DNA from: Chloroflexota bacterium
Lineage (GTDB): Bacteria; Chloroflexota; UBA4733
Length of the DNA: 10,361 bases
Reading direction: 5' to 3'
Assembly: GCA_025449435.1 (NCBI GenBank)
Contig: JANWJO010000003.1
Location: 1-10,361 of the forward strand
This document shows positions 1-6,269 of this stretch, piece after piece. Under the pieces are notes generated by a model. The model was not told where the DNA came from, made no database searches, and saw only the letters and a program-made list of their open reading frames with translations. Within the stretch, counting starts at the first letter, position 1; each line of letters begins with the position of its first letter. The position numbers were made by a program, and so were the translations under genes.

Positions 1-32
1 ACCTGTGGAGAGGGGTAGGGGGTGAGGGGTTG
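1..32. repeat. Partial pyrimidine/purine-run intergenic repeat
   Basis: Read on the minus strand, this edge is a run of C-rich blocks (CCCCTCACCCCC, then TACCCCTCTCC). It resembles the first arm of the perfect palindrome at 8292-8314, which is also preceded by CCTCACCCCCC. It lies downstream of the small minus-strand gene that ends at 65 and is cut by the window edge, so the second arm, if any, is not visible. It is probably one member of a dispersed intergenic repeat family. Confidence 0.35.
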
Positions 33-64
33 TCGTGTCTTCCGGCTGGTGAGCGACTATTCGC

Positions 65-331
65 TCAACTCGCGGCGTGCTGGCCGCTGGCATCCAGCGG
101 CACGCAGTCTTTCACGTCCACGGTGAGGAACAGCGGCCGGTGCGGCAACAGCGACGCAAACATCGTGAGCCGGTCACCCTCCAGATTGGTGACCATGCCC
201 CGCGCGCCGACCGCCGGGCCGCGCGTGACTTGCACCGAACTCCCAATGAACATCGACGGTTTGGGGATGGCCTGTGCCGGATCGTTGAGGCGCGGCTTAA
301 AGGGGATGATGCGCCGAGTTGCCACAGACAT
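65..331 (-). CDS. Small protein with a KOW-like motif, downstream of a c-di-AMP riboswitch
   Basis: This encodes an 88-residue protein of unknown role. The ATG at 331 was chosen because AAAGGAGAG sits 5-13 bases upstream, although the frame is open further 5'. Residues from about 28 to 50 read SSVQVTRGPAVGARGMVTNL, which fits the KOW pattern (V-x-V, GP, G-x-x-G-x-V) found in NusG/Spt5 and some ribosomal proteins. Such motifs usually bind RNA or ribosomal protein surfaces. The N-terminus is basic and proline-rich. There is no signal peptide or membrane segment, so a cytoplasmic location is expected. The gene is the first one after the riboswitch at 453-578, so c-di-AMP probably controls it. 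The KOW assignment rests on a short motif read by eye, and the function is not recognised. Confidence 0.65.
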   Translation of the reverse strand: MSVATRRIIPFKPRLNDPAQAIPKPSMFIGSSVQVTRGPAVGARGMVTNLEGDRLTMFASLLPHRPLFLTVDVKDCVPLDASGQHAAS

Positions 332-345
332 GCCAGCTCTCCTTT

Positions 346-365
346 GTCGCTGCGAAGCAGCGGAC
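346..365 (-). promoter_or_regulatory. Hairpin just upstream of the small gene's ribosome binding site
   Basis: On the minus strand, GT-C-CGCTGC, loop TTC, GCAGCG-AC forms an eight-pair stem with one bulged C. It ends immediately before the AAAGGAGAG ribosome binding site of the gene starting at 331. There is no following T-run, so it is not a typical intrinsic terminator. It could be part of the riboswitch expression platform, acting on ribosome access or on Rho-dependent termination, but no alternative pairing with the aptamer was worked out. Confidence 0.35.
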
Positions 366-452
366 TGGTGAAGGCAAGGGCAAGGAGAGGACGCGACCGC
401 GCAGGCCCGCACACGACGGCACACAGGCCACTGGCGAAATTGCTCCTCTTTC

Positions 453-578
453 TCAACGCCTACGAGGTTAGCTGACGGGTTCGGGGGGAAAGAGCTCCCC
501 TACCAGCTTGCGCCGGATTCACCCCAGTTGTTGGTTCCCCCGTTCCACTGGTGACGGCCAGAGGATTCGGCTTTTGCC
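453..578 (-). promoter_or_regulatory. c-di-AMP riboswitch (ydaO-yuaA leader)
   Basis: Read on the minus strand, the conserved blocks of the ydaO class occur in the right order: AAAGCCGAATCC (5' P1 side), then ACGGGGGAACC, then TGGGGTGAATCCGG, then GGTAGGGGAGC, and finally CGAACCCGTCAGCTAACC followed by TCGTAGGCGTT (3' P1 side). The two GCC/GGC ends can close P1. The class binds cyclic di-AMP and usually turns gene expression off when ligand is high. Known targets include cell-wall remodelling and potassium/osmolyte transport genes. Here it leads into the 88-residue gene at 331-65 through about 120 bases of leader. A promoter ends only about 10 bases before the aptamer. Boundaries are approximate; the class call is firm because several long invariant blocks match. 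Confidence 0.93.
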
Positions 579-587
579 TTCGCGGAT

Positions 588-616
588 ACACTACCCGCTG
601 TCCCTGCACCTGTCAA
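588..616 (-). promoter_or_regulatory. Sigma70-type promoter for the riboswitch transcript
   Basis: On the minus strand, a perfect TTGACA (616-611) is followed by a 17-base spacer and TAGTGT (593-588), a weak -10. Transcription would start near 581, almost exactly at the 5' edge of the c-di-AMP aptamer. That placement is independent support for the call. Confidence 0.6.
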
Positions 617-619
617 TGC

Positions 620-1015
620 AACCAGTAGCGGGGATTCACCGCCAATTTATCTTGGGGCGGATGGCAATGGACCTCCTTGAATGGCCCCCAAGAGGCGGAC
701 GAGCTGCCGGAAGACCGCTTGTTCCCCACGCCCACAGGGCACCCGGCTTCCTTGGGAGGGCGCCCCCTGGGCAACTAAGAGTGGGGTTGTGGCAGGAGGC
801 AACGGGTAGAGCACCGGCGCGCTCCCGGGGGGGACGGCGAGCGCCCGGTGTTCCACCTTGCTGCCAGTCCGGCACTGCACGCAAGCATGCGCCATTGCAT
901 GCCGGTGGAGTGCCCGCGGCCTCTGCAAACGCTGGCCGGAGAGCGCGCGCCTGCGGGCGAACGGCTACGGCAAGGCCGTTCGGACGCTGTGCGTGAGGGC
1001 TATTGGCGACCCGTC
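620..1015. other. Gene-free stretch rich in inverted repeats; possible structured RNA
   Basis: No convincing coding region was found; the open frames are arginine/proline-rich shadows. Strong local helices are present. CCCCAC (724-729) pairs with GTGGGG (781-786), enclosing GCCCA-CA-GGG (730-739) with CCC-TGGGC (765-772). CACCGG-c-GCGCTC (812-824) pairs with GAGCGC-CCGGTG (839-850), giving 12 pairs with one bulge. GGCACT (871-876) pairs with AGTGCC (909-914), enclosing GCATGC (885-890) and GCATGC (897-902). CGAACGGC (958-965) pairs with GCCGTTCG (975-982). I searched by eye for the signature blocks of RNase P RNA, tmRNA, SRP RNA, tRNA and the cobalamin riboswitch and found none. The strand cannot be decided. 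Confidence 0.4.
958..982 (-). terminator. Perfect 8-bp hairpin downstream of the VOC gene; possible terminator
   Basis: CGAACGGC and GCCGTTCG form a perfect eight-base inverted repeat with a nine-base loop, about 34 bases beyond the stop codon of the minus-strand VOC gene. No T-run follows on the minus strand, so this would be a non-canonical terminator or simply one helix of the structured gap. Confidence 0.3.
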
Positions 1016-1423
1016 TTACTCATCCCTGGGTCCGGTATATACAACCTCGATCAGGATGCGGTCCGGTGTCTCAAACATCACCTGGTAGTAGGTCCGGCCA
1101 TCCTCGGAGAATTCCGGCCGGTGGCGCGGCGTCTCAAACAAGGCGGGAACCTTGCGCTCGGTAAGGTACGCCACCGTACGATCTACGTCCGCTTGCGACT
1201 TCACGCCAAACGCCACGTGGTTGAGCCCTGGGCCGTCGTAGTCGTTCTTCACATCCTTAGTGCTGGTGCCAAACCACAAACTGGGACCTGATTCCGGCCC
1301 GTAACCCAGCATGCCTTCGCCGTCGTAATACGTTTTGCACCCTAAGAAGGTGAGCAGGTCGCGGTAGAACTGCATGTGCTCACCGCCAATGCTAAACATT
1401 AAATGGGATACTGTGGATTGCAC
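1016..1423 (-). CDS. VOC (vicinal oxygen chelate) superfamily protein, glyoxalase/bleomycin-resistance fold
   Basis: This is a 135-residue single-chain VOC protein, a usual length for the family. The start is GTG at 1423, with GGAGGAG seven bases upstream. Two beta-alpha-beta-beta-beta modules can be traced: SHLMFSI at the N-terminus with His7, then GLNHVAFGV with His69, and LIEVVYTG at the end with Glu126. His7, His69 and Glu126 are the usual metal-ligand positions of the fold. The family includes glyoxalase I, ring-cleaving dioxygenases, fosfomycin-modifying enzymes and bleomycin-binding proteins, and the substrate cannot be read from this sequence. It is cytoplasmic, with no signal peptide. 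It is transcribed away from alr, from a promoter that carries a LexA-like box, so DNA-damage control is possible. The family call is firm; the specific function is unknown. Confidence 0.9.
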   Translation of the reverse strand: MQSTVSHLMFSIGGEHMQFYRDLLTFLGCKTYYDGEGMLGYGPESGPSLWFGTSTKDVKNDYDGPGLNHVAFGVKSQADVDRTVAYLTERKVPALFETPRHRPEFSEDGRTYYQVMFETPDRILIEVVYTGPRDE

Positions 1424-1450
1424 GCCCGTCTCCTCCGGTGGTTGTGTGAG

Positions 1451-1471
1451 TGCAGAGATCTTCGCTCTGCA
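1451..1471 (-). promoter_or_regulatory. 7-bp inverted repeat at the predicted 5' end of the VOC mRNA
   Basis: TGCAGAG and CTCTGCA are perfect complements separated by seven bases. The predicted transcription start of the VOC gene (about 1470) falls at the outer edge, so the mRNA would begin with a stem-loop that could protect its 5' end. It could equally be an operator for a dimeric repressor. Confidence 0.35.
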
Positions 1472-1476
1472 GCCCC

Positions 1477-1505
1477 AGCATAGAACATACGTTCCATTTT
1501 GGCAA
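1477..1505 (-). promoter_or_regulatory. VOC gene promoter with an embedded LexA-like (SOS) box
   Basis: On the minus strand, TTGCCA (1505-1500), a 17-base spacer and TATGCT (1482-1477) form a good sigma70-type promoter. The spacer contains GAACGTATGTTC (1494-1483), a perfect GAAC-N4-GTTC palindrome abutting the -10. Read on the plus strand, AGAACATACGTTCC matches the Bacillus-type LexA consensus CGAACRNRYGTTYC at 13 of 14 positions. A repressor bound there would block RNA polymerase. The start of transcription would be near 1470, about 47 bases before the GTG start codon. Confidence 0.55.
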
Positions 1506-1558
1506 CGCTGGGCAATGCGCCTAGGACCTGTTGGCCATTAGGTACGGACCCCTCCCCT

Positions 1559-1586
1559 GCCCCTCCCTAGCTTGCTGGGGCGGGGC
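1559..1586. repeat. Imperfect G/C-run palindrome upstream of alr
   Basis: GCCCCTCCCTAG, loop CTTG, CTGGGGCGGGGC pairs at 10 of 12 positions. Its composition resembles the palindrome at 8292-8314, so it may be a diverged member of the same dispersed family. It sits in the divergent VOC/alr intergenic region, just before the likely alr promoter. Confidence 0.3.
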
Positions 1587-1611
1587 GCGGGGACGTGCCT
1601 ATCTCGTGCGC

Positions 1612-1620
1612 TGGTACACT
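1612..1620 (+). promoter_or_regulatory. Possible extended -10 promoter for alr-murF-ddl
   Basis: TG-G-TACACT is an extended -10 element with no clear -35 at the correct distance. Transcription would begin near 1627, leaving about 28 bases of leader before the GTG at 1655. If correct, this excludes the upstream GTG at 1595 as the alr start. The evidence is weak because it rests on a single element. Confidence 0.3.
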
Positions 1621-1654
1621 GCGGCGCGCGATAACTGGCCAGTCGGAGTGCGGC

Positions 1655-2851
1655 GTGCTTCTTGCCCGACCCACCTGGATTGCCGTCGACCTCGGCGCGA
1701 TCGATCACAACATCCGGCGTATCCGCCAGCGGCTATCGCCGAGCACGGAACTCCTCGCGGTCGTCAAGGCGCACGGGTACGGCCACGGCGCGGTGCCCGT
1801 GTCCAAGGCCGCGCTGGCGGCTGGTGCTCGCATGCTCGGCGTCACCTGCTTGGACGAAGCGCTGGAGATCCGTGAAGCAGGTATCACCGCCGACGTCCTC
1901 ATGCTCGGCTATACCCCACCCTGGCAAGCCAGCACGGTGGTGGCACAGCAGGTGTGCGTGTCGGCCTTCGATCCGGAACTGCTCGAATCGCTTGCCACTG
2001 CCGCCCGCGCCCTCGGCCAGCCCGCTCGCGTACACCTCAAGGTGGATACGGGCATGAGCCGGTTCGGTCCGTTACTCAAGGACTTTACGGCGCTCGCCCA
2101 GCGCGCCTACGCCCTGGAAGGGTTGGAGGTGGAGGGCGTGTTCTCCCATTTCGCCTCGGCCGACGCCGATGACCAATCGTCAGCACTGGATCAGTTGCAG
2201 CAGTTCCAGGAGGCACTGCGCATGCTTGAGGCGATAGACGCGCGTCCTCGCTGGCGGCACCTGGCCAATAGCGCCGGTGCCTGGCGCCTTCCCGCTGCCC
2301 ACTTCGATATGGTGCGCCCCGGCGCCCTCATGTACGGGCTCGACCCAACGCCGGCATCGCACATATACAAGGGCTTCCGACCAGCGCTGTCGTTCCACGC
2401 CCTGGTCGCCCAGGTCAAAAGCATCCCTACCGGCGCCGCGGTGAGCTACGGCGGCACCTGGCGAGCAGCGCGCCCCACCCGCCTCGCGGTGTTGCAAGTG
2501 GGCTACGCCGATGGCTTCCGCCGCACGCCGGACAGCTGGGGTCACGTGCTGATCCATGGCCAGCGCGCCCCCCTGGTTGGCGTTGTATGCATGGACCTGT
2601 GTATGGCCGATGTCACCGACATACCAGCCGTGCGCCCAGGCGACGTAGCCACGTTGCTCGGGCGGCAGGGCCAGGAATACATCGGACCCTGGGACGCTGC
2701 TCGAGCTGCCGGTACCATTGGCTACGAAATACTCACGGGCCTGGCCAGCCGCGTGCCGCGCGTGTACACGCCCGCCGGAGCGGTGCAGCGCGATCCGGCA
2801 ACGCCACCAGAGACCGGCGAGCCATTGCGCCGCGGGATGGAGTTTGGCTAG
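1655..2851 (+). CDS. alr: Alanine racemase
   Basis: PLP-dependent enzyme interconverting L- and D-alanine, supplying D-Ala to the two genes that follow. With GTG at 1655 it is 398 residues, near the usual 360-390. This start is preceded by GGAG six bases upstream and places the conserved RPTWIAVDL at residue 5. The frame is also open to a GTG at 1595, but that would add 20 unconserved residues. The PLP lysine is Lys38 in VVKAHGYGHG. HLKVDTGMSRFG (127-138) carries Arg136. The second catalytic base is Tyr265 in AVSYGGTW. Also present are RPGALMYGL (221-229), CMDLCMADVTD (312-322) and the C-terminal GTIGYEILTGLASRVPRVY. All key residues are present and no transmembrane segment is seen. The stop codon abuts the murF start, so the two are translationally coupled. 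Confidence 0.96.
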   Translation: MLLARPTWIAVDLGAIDHNIRRIRQRLSPSTELLAVVKAHGYGHGAVPVSKAALAAGARMLGVTCLDEALEIREAGITADVLMLGYTPPWQASTVVAQQVCVSAFDPELLESLATAARALGQPARVHLKVDTGMSRFGPLLKDFTALAQRAYALEGLEVEGVFSHFASADADDQSSALDQLQQFQEALRMLEAIDARPRWRHLANSAGAWRLPAAHFDMVRPGALMYGLDPTPASHIYKGFRPALSFHALVAQVKSIPTGAAVSYGGTWRAARPTRLAVLQVGYADGFRRTPDSWGHVLIHGQRAPLVGVVCMDLCMADVTDIPAVRPGDVATLLGRQGQEYIGPWDAARAAGTIGYEILTGLASRVPRVYTPAGAVQRDPATPPETGEPLRRGMEFG

Positions 2852-4312
2852 ATGTTCACCCTCGGCGACGTGGTGCATATGACCGGTGGCACGCTGGCAG
2901 CTCCAGCGGACACCGTGCTCGACACTCCTCTCAGTGGCGCCACGACGGATAGCCGCTCCGTCGGGCCCGGCTACTTGTTCATCGCCTATCGCGGCGACCG
3001 GCTCGACGGCCACGACTTTGCCAGCGCGGCGTGCCAGGCCGGCGCTGGGGCCCTGCTGGTGCAGCGGCCCATCGCTGGCGCCTGCGATAGCGTGCCGCAA
3101 GTGATCACGCCAGACCCGCGCGCCTCGCTAGCTCGGCTGGCCAACCGTGTGCTCGCGCGCTCCAATGTGGAGACTGTGGTCGGCGTCACCGGTAGTGCAG
3201 GCAAGACCACTATGCGTGCCGTCATTGGCACATTGCTGTCTGCAGGCTTTCCCGGCGCGGTACTGCAGCCCATCGCGTCCTATAACACCGACACTGGCCT
3301 TTCCATGACCATCCTCAGCTCACTGGCCGAGCAGCACCGCTTTGCCGTGCTGGAGATGGGCGCGTTTCGTGCCGGCGACATCGCCGCCCTGTGCAAACTC
3401 GCTCCGCCTCACGTGGGCGTAGTGACCAACGTAGGCGGTGCGCACCTCGAATCGTTCGGCTCGCTAGACAATACCGCCATCGCCAAAGGCGAACTGATCG
3501 AGTCGTTACCTGCCCACGGCCTGGCCGTGCTCAACGTCGACGACCCAAGGGTGCGAGCAATGGTCTTTCGCTCGAAGGCGCCCAGCGTGCTGTATGGCCT
3601 GGGTGATGGCGCGCAATACACCGGCGCTATCGACCGGCTTACCCCCAACGGCATGCAGTTCCACTGGCGCGGTCCCTACGATGGTGATGTAGCGACCAGC
3701 CAGCTCATCGGCCGTCACAACTTGCGCAACATGCTGGCGGCTATCGCCGTTGCCCAGCAGTGCGGGCTGGATCGCGCCACGATAGCCGCCGGGCTGGCCG
3801 CCGCGCAGCCGGTAGAGTCGCGCACCCAGATCAAACGCGCCGTTTCCGGCAGCACGATTATCGACGACAGCTATAACGCCAATCGCGCCTCCATGCTCGC
3901 CGGGTTGGACACGCTGCGCGACCTTGCGCCCTTGGATCATCGCTGGGCAGTACTTGGCGACATGTATGAGTTGGGCGACCACGCCGAAGCAGAGCACCGA
4001 GCGGTGGGCGCTGCAGCCGCCGCCAGCGTGGGGCACTTGTACGCCGTCGGGACTCTGGCGCGCTGGATCGCCGAAGGCGCCATCGAGGCTGGTATGCCGC
4101 CTAGCCGCGTATTGCACCTCGCCGCGCCGGGCGACGAAGGTTTCCGGGCTTCACCCATTCCCGCGCCAGCGGTGGCCGCCAGCAGGCAGCAACTAGCGAC
4201 GGAGTTGCTCAGCAGGCTCACCCCTGCCGATGTCGTCCTGGTCAAAGCGGCACACGGCATGCGGCTGGACTTCGTGGTACACCTGCTGCAAGCGGAGCAA
4301 CCGGCACACTAG
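2852..4312 (+). CDS. murF: UDP-MurNAc-tripeptide:D-Ala-D-Ala ligase
   Basis: Cytoplasmic ATP-dependent Mur ligase that adds D-Ala-D-Ala to the UDP-MurNAc tripeptide. It is 486 residues, slightly longer than the usual 450-470. The ATG directly follows the alr TAG with no gap. The N-terminal substrate domain contains TTDSRSV (31-37). The central ATPase domain has the P-loop GVTGSAGKTT (111-120), ASYNTDTGL (142-150), TNVGGAHLESFGS (192-204) and the AKGEL lysine (212) expected to be carbamylated. GRHNLRNMLAA (287-297) leads to the C-terminal ligase domain with IDDSYNANRASM (337-348) and VLGDMYELG (367-375). It ends with HGMRLD, as in the family. All catalytic motifs are intact. Its flanking by alr and ddl places all three D-Ala-D-Ala steps in one operon. 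Confidence 0.97.
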   Translation: MFTLGDVVHMTGGTLAAPADTVLDTPLSGATTDSRSVGPGYLFIAYRGDRLDGHDFASAACQAGAGALLVQRPIAGACDSVPQVITPDPRASLARLANRVLARSNVETVVGVTGSAGKTTMRAVIGTLLSAGFPGAVLQPIASYNTDTGLSMTILSSLAEQHRFAVLEMGAFRAGDIAALCKLAPPHVGVVTNVGGAHLESFGSLDNTAIAKGELIESLPAHGLAVLNVDDPRVRAMVFRSKAPSVLYGLGDGAQYTGAIDRLTPNGMQFHWRGPYDGDVATSQLIGRHNLRNMLAAIAVAQQCGLDRATIAAGLAAAQPVESRTQIKRAVSGSTIIDDSYNANRASMLAGLDTLRDLAPLDHRWAVLGDMYELGDHAEAEHRAVGAAAAASVGHLYAVGTLARWIAEGAIEAGMPPSRVLHLAAPGDEGFRASPIPAPAVAASRQQLATELLSRLTPADVVLVKAAHGMRLDFVVHLLQAEQPAH

Positions 4313-4345
4313 CTGGTGGTCTGGGAGAGAACTGGGAGTGACAGC

Positions 4346-5467
4346 TTGCGGCAAGGCAAAGTTCGCGTGGCGGTGCTGTTTGGTGGGCGATCAGCCGAAC
4401 ACGAGGTATCCATCGAGTCGGCGCGCTGCGTTCTAGAAGCGCTCGACACGTCGCGTTACGACGTGGTGCCAGTGGCCGTGACCCAATCGGGTCGCTGGCT
4501 ACCAGCTGATGCCTCGGCCGCACTACTCGCCCATCAACCGGTGCTCACAAGCAGCCACGCCAAATCCGTGCCAACGGCGGGAGATGGCGTGGCGCTCGTT
4601 CCGTTGGACAATCAATTGCCTACCGTCAGCGCAGGCTTACGGGGCATCGATGTGGTGATCCCACTCATTCACGGCACCTCTGGCGAGGACGGCACGCTCC
4701 AGGGTGTGTTGGAGTTTGCGGGCATCCCATACGTGGGCGCTGGGGTAGCGGCGTCGGCGGTGGGCATGGACAAGCACCTGCAAAAGTTGGTGCTGCGCGC
4801 GGCGGGGCTGCCCGTGCTGGATTGGGTGCTGATCGAAAAGCATCGCTGGCTGGCGCAGCGAGCCGCCTGTGAGCAGCAGGTCGTGGCCGCGATAGGCTTT
4901 CCCTGCTTCATCAAGCCCGCCAACATGGGCTCGAGCGTGGGCGTCCACAAAGTGCACGCCGCGGATGCGCTTGGCGCTGCCATCGACGACGCCAGCCAGT
5001 ACGACACGCGCATCCTCGCTGAGGTTGCAGCAAGCAACCCGCGCGAGATCGAGGTGAGCGTGCTCGGCAACCACGAGCCCATCGCCTCGGTGCCGGGTGA
5101 AATCCTCCCTACCCGGGAGTTTTACGACTATGCCGCCAAATACCTCGACCCGTCGTCGGGCTTGGCCATCCCCGCCCACCTAACCGACGAACAGGCCAGC
5201 GCGGTGCGCCGGTTAGCCCTGCTCGCCTTCACGACACTGGGATGTGATGGCATGGCGCGCGTCGATAGCTTCTTGTGCGGTGAGCAGTGGTGGGTGAACG
5301 AGCTCAACACCATCCCCGGATTCACGCGCATTAGCATGTATCCCAAGTTATGGGAGGCCAGTGGCATCTCATACAGCGAGTTGTTGGACCGGCTCATCGC
5401 ACTGGCCACGGAGCGCCACACTGAGCGTCAGGGACTGTTTACGCGGTACCAGCCACCCTCAGCGTGA
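4346..5467 (+). CDS. ddl: D-alanine--D-alanine ligase
   Basis: ATP-grasp ligase making the D-Ala-D-Ala dipeptide used by MurF. The TTG at 4346 is favoured because GGGAG lies seven bases upstream and the conserved VRVAVLFGGRSAEHEVS begins at residue 6. A GTG at 4316 in the same frame would add ten residues but lacks a well-spaced ribosome binding site. The protein is 373 residues. Motifs in order are HGTSGEDGTLQG (109-120), the glycine/serine loop KPANMGSSVGV (190-200), REIEVSVLG (233-241), PGEI (250-253), the omega-loop YDYAAKYL (260-267), and DGMARVDSF with VNELNTIPGFT, giving the Mg ligands Asp307, Glu319 and Asn321. The tyrosine in AAKY is typical of D-Ala-D-Ala rather than D-Ala-D-lactate ligases. 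It lies 33 bases after murF and is probably co-transcribed with it. Confidence 0.96.
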   Translation: MRQGKVRVAVLFGGRSAEHEVSIESARCVLEALDTSRYDVVPVAVTQSGRWLPADASAALLAHQPVLTSSHAKSVPTAGDGVALVPLDNQLPTVSAGLRGIDVVIPLIHGTSGEDGTLQGVLEFAGIPYVGAGVAASAVGMDKHLQKLVLRAAGLPVLDWVLIEKHRWLAQRAACEQQVVAAIGFPCFIKPANMGSSVGVHKVHAADALGAAIDDASQYDTRILAEVAASNPREIEVSVLGNHEPIASVPGEILPTREFYDYAAKYLDPSSGLAIPAHLTDEQASAVRRLALLAFTTLGCDGMARVDSFLCGEQWWVNELNTIPGFTRISMYPKLWEASGISYSELLDRLIALATERHTERQGLFTRYQPPSA

Positions 5468-5585
5468 TACTCGTGACGGTGTGGTGTGGAGCAGTTCGCC
5501 ACACTGCATTGCTTGATCGTGGGCGCACGGGCGTCTGACGATAGGCCACGACCTGGCGGGAGCACCACAGAAGCGGAGGCCAGCG

Positions 5586-6269
5586 GTGCCGAGGGAACCT
5601 ACGCCGGGACGGCAGGCGCGCAGCGCCGCGCGCCCGGAGCCGGCCCCGCCGGTGGTCGCGCCAGGCGACACTACGAGCAGCGCGCTGGTCATAGCGGTGG
5701 TGTCGGCAGCCTCGCGCAACACGCTGGAAAGCAACCTCATCACGCGGTCGGTGAGTGCCGCCATCGGCGAAGTGTTGGTGTCAGCATTGCCGCCGGACCG
5801 TATCGACACCGGCGCCACCGAGCGCAACCGGCTGAACTTGTTCCTGTATAAAGTGACCCCCAAGCTCACCATGCGCTCGCTCAACGGTGTTGCCAGCAGC
5901 GAGCCGGCGCCGCAGTTGTTAGCGCTCGACTTGCATTACCTCCTGTCGGCCTACGGCGAGCAAGACCTGTACGCCGAGGTGTTGCTGGGCGAAGCAATGC
6001 ACATCTTCTTGAGCATGCCGTCGCTGTCCCGCGACGAATTGCTCAAGGCGCTGGCGGCCGAGCCAGACCGCCAGCCAGCGGTGGCGCTGCCGCCCATCAC
6101 GGCTGCGCTGGCTGCTGCGCGGCTACCCGACGCCATGCAGCGTGTCGAGATCGGCCTGGAGTTTATGAACTCCGAAGAGTCATCACGGCTGTGGTCGGCC
6201 ACCCAAACCAAATTTCGTCTGTCCGTTGCCTACAAAGTGTCGGCCGCTTTCCTGGAAGCCAGCCCATGA
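5586..6269 (+). CDS. Pvc16/DUF4255-like eCIS protein (first copy)
   Basis: A 227-residue protein resembling the N-terminal domain of Pvc16/Afp16 (DUF4255), which in extracellular contractile injection systems caps or terminates the tube and sheath. The start is GTG at 5586, with GGAGG six bases upstream. The first 28 residues are a proline/arginine-rich extension, and homology-like sequence begins near SSALVIAVVSAASR. Recognisable blocks are NRLNLFLYKVTPKLTMRSLN (81-100), LLALDLHYLLSAYG (111-124), DLYAEVLLGEAM (127-138) and FMNSEESSRLWSATQTKFRL (193-212) followed by SVAYKVSAAF. The stop overlaps the next gene as ATGA, so it is translationally coupled to the ATPase, a typical eCIS pairing. The 118 bases separating it from ddl hold only a weak 6-bp hairpin (5484-5504). 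Family call good; its exact role in the particle is inferred. Confidence 0.87.
   Translation: MPREPTPGRQARSAARPEPAPPVVAPGDTTSSALVIAVVSAASRNTLESNLITRSVSAAIGEVLVSALPPDRIDTGATERNRLNLFLYKVTPKLTMRSLNGVASSEPAPQLLALDLHYLLSAYGEQDLYAEVLLGEAMHIFLSMPSLSRDELLKALAAEPDRQPAVALPPITAALAAARLPDAMQRVEIGLEFMNSEESSRLWSATQTKFRLSVAYKVSAAFLEASP

Noticed and set aside
800..875. tRNA-like stretch (GGGTAGAGCACCGG resembles a D-arm)
   Set aside because: No acceptor stem, anticodon arm or GGTTCGA T-loop could be placed around it; the bases are better explained by the 812-850 hairpin.
508..996. Open plus-strand frame of 162 codons in the gap before the VOC gene
   Set aside because: The product is arginine/proline/alanine-rich with no domain-like pattern, it overlaps the riboswitch and its promoter on the other strand, and it has no good ribosome binding site.
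2180..3100. Long minus-strand open frame opposite alr and murF
   Set aside because: It is a shadow frame created by GC-rich codon use; alr and murF on the plus strand carry all their family motifs over the same bases.
5484..5504. Hairpin GTGTGG...CCACAC after ddl as a terminator
   Set aside because: Only six base pairs with a nine-base loop and no T-run; too weak to call, so read-through into the eCIS-type genes remains possible.
6191..6265. Longer start for the ATPase N-terminal part
   Set aside because: It would begin well inside the preceding Pvc16-like gene. The ATG at 6266, overlapping the upstream stop as ATGA, is the normal coupled arrangement.
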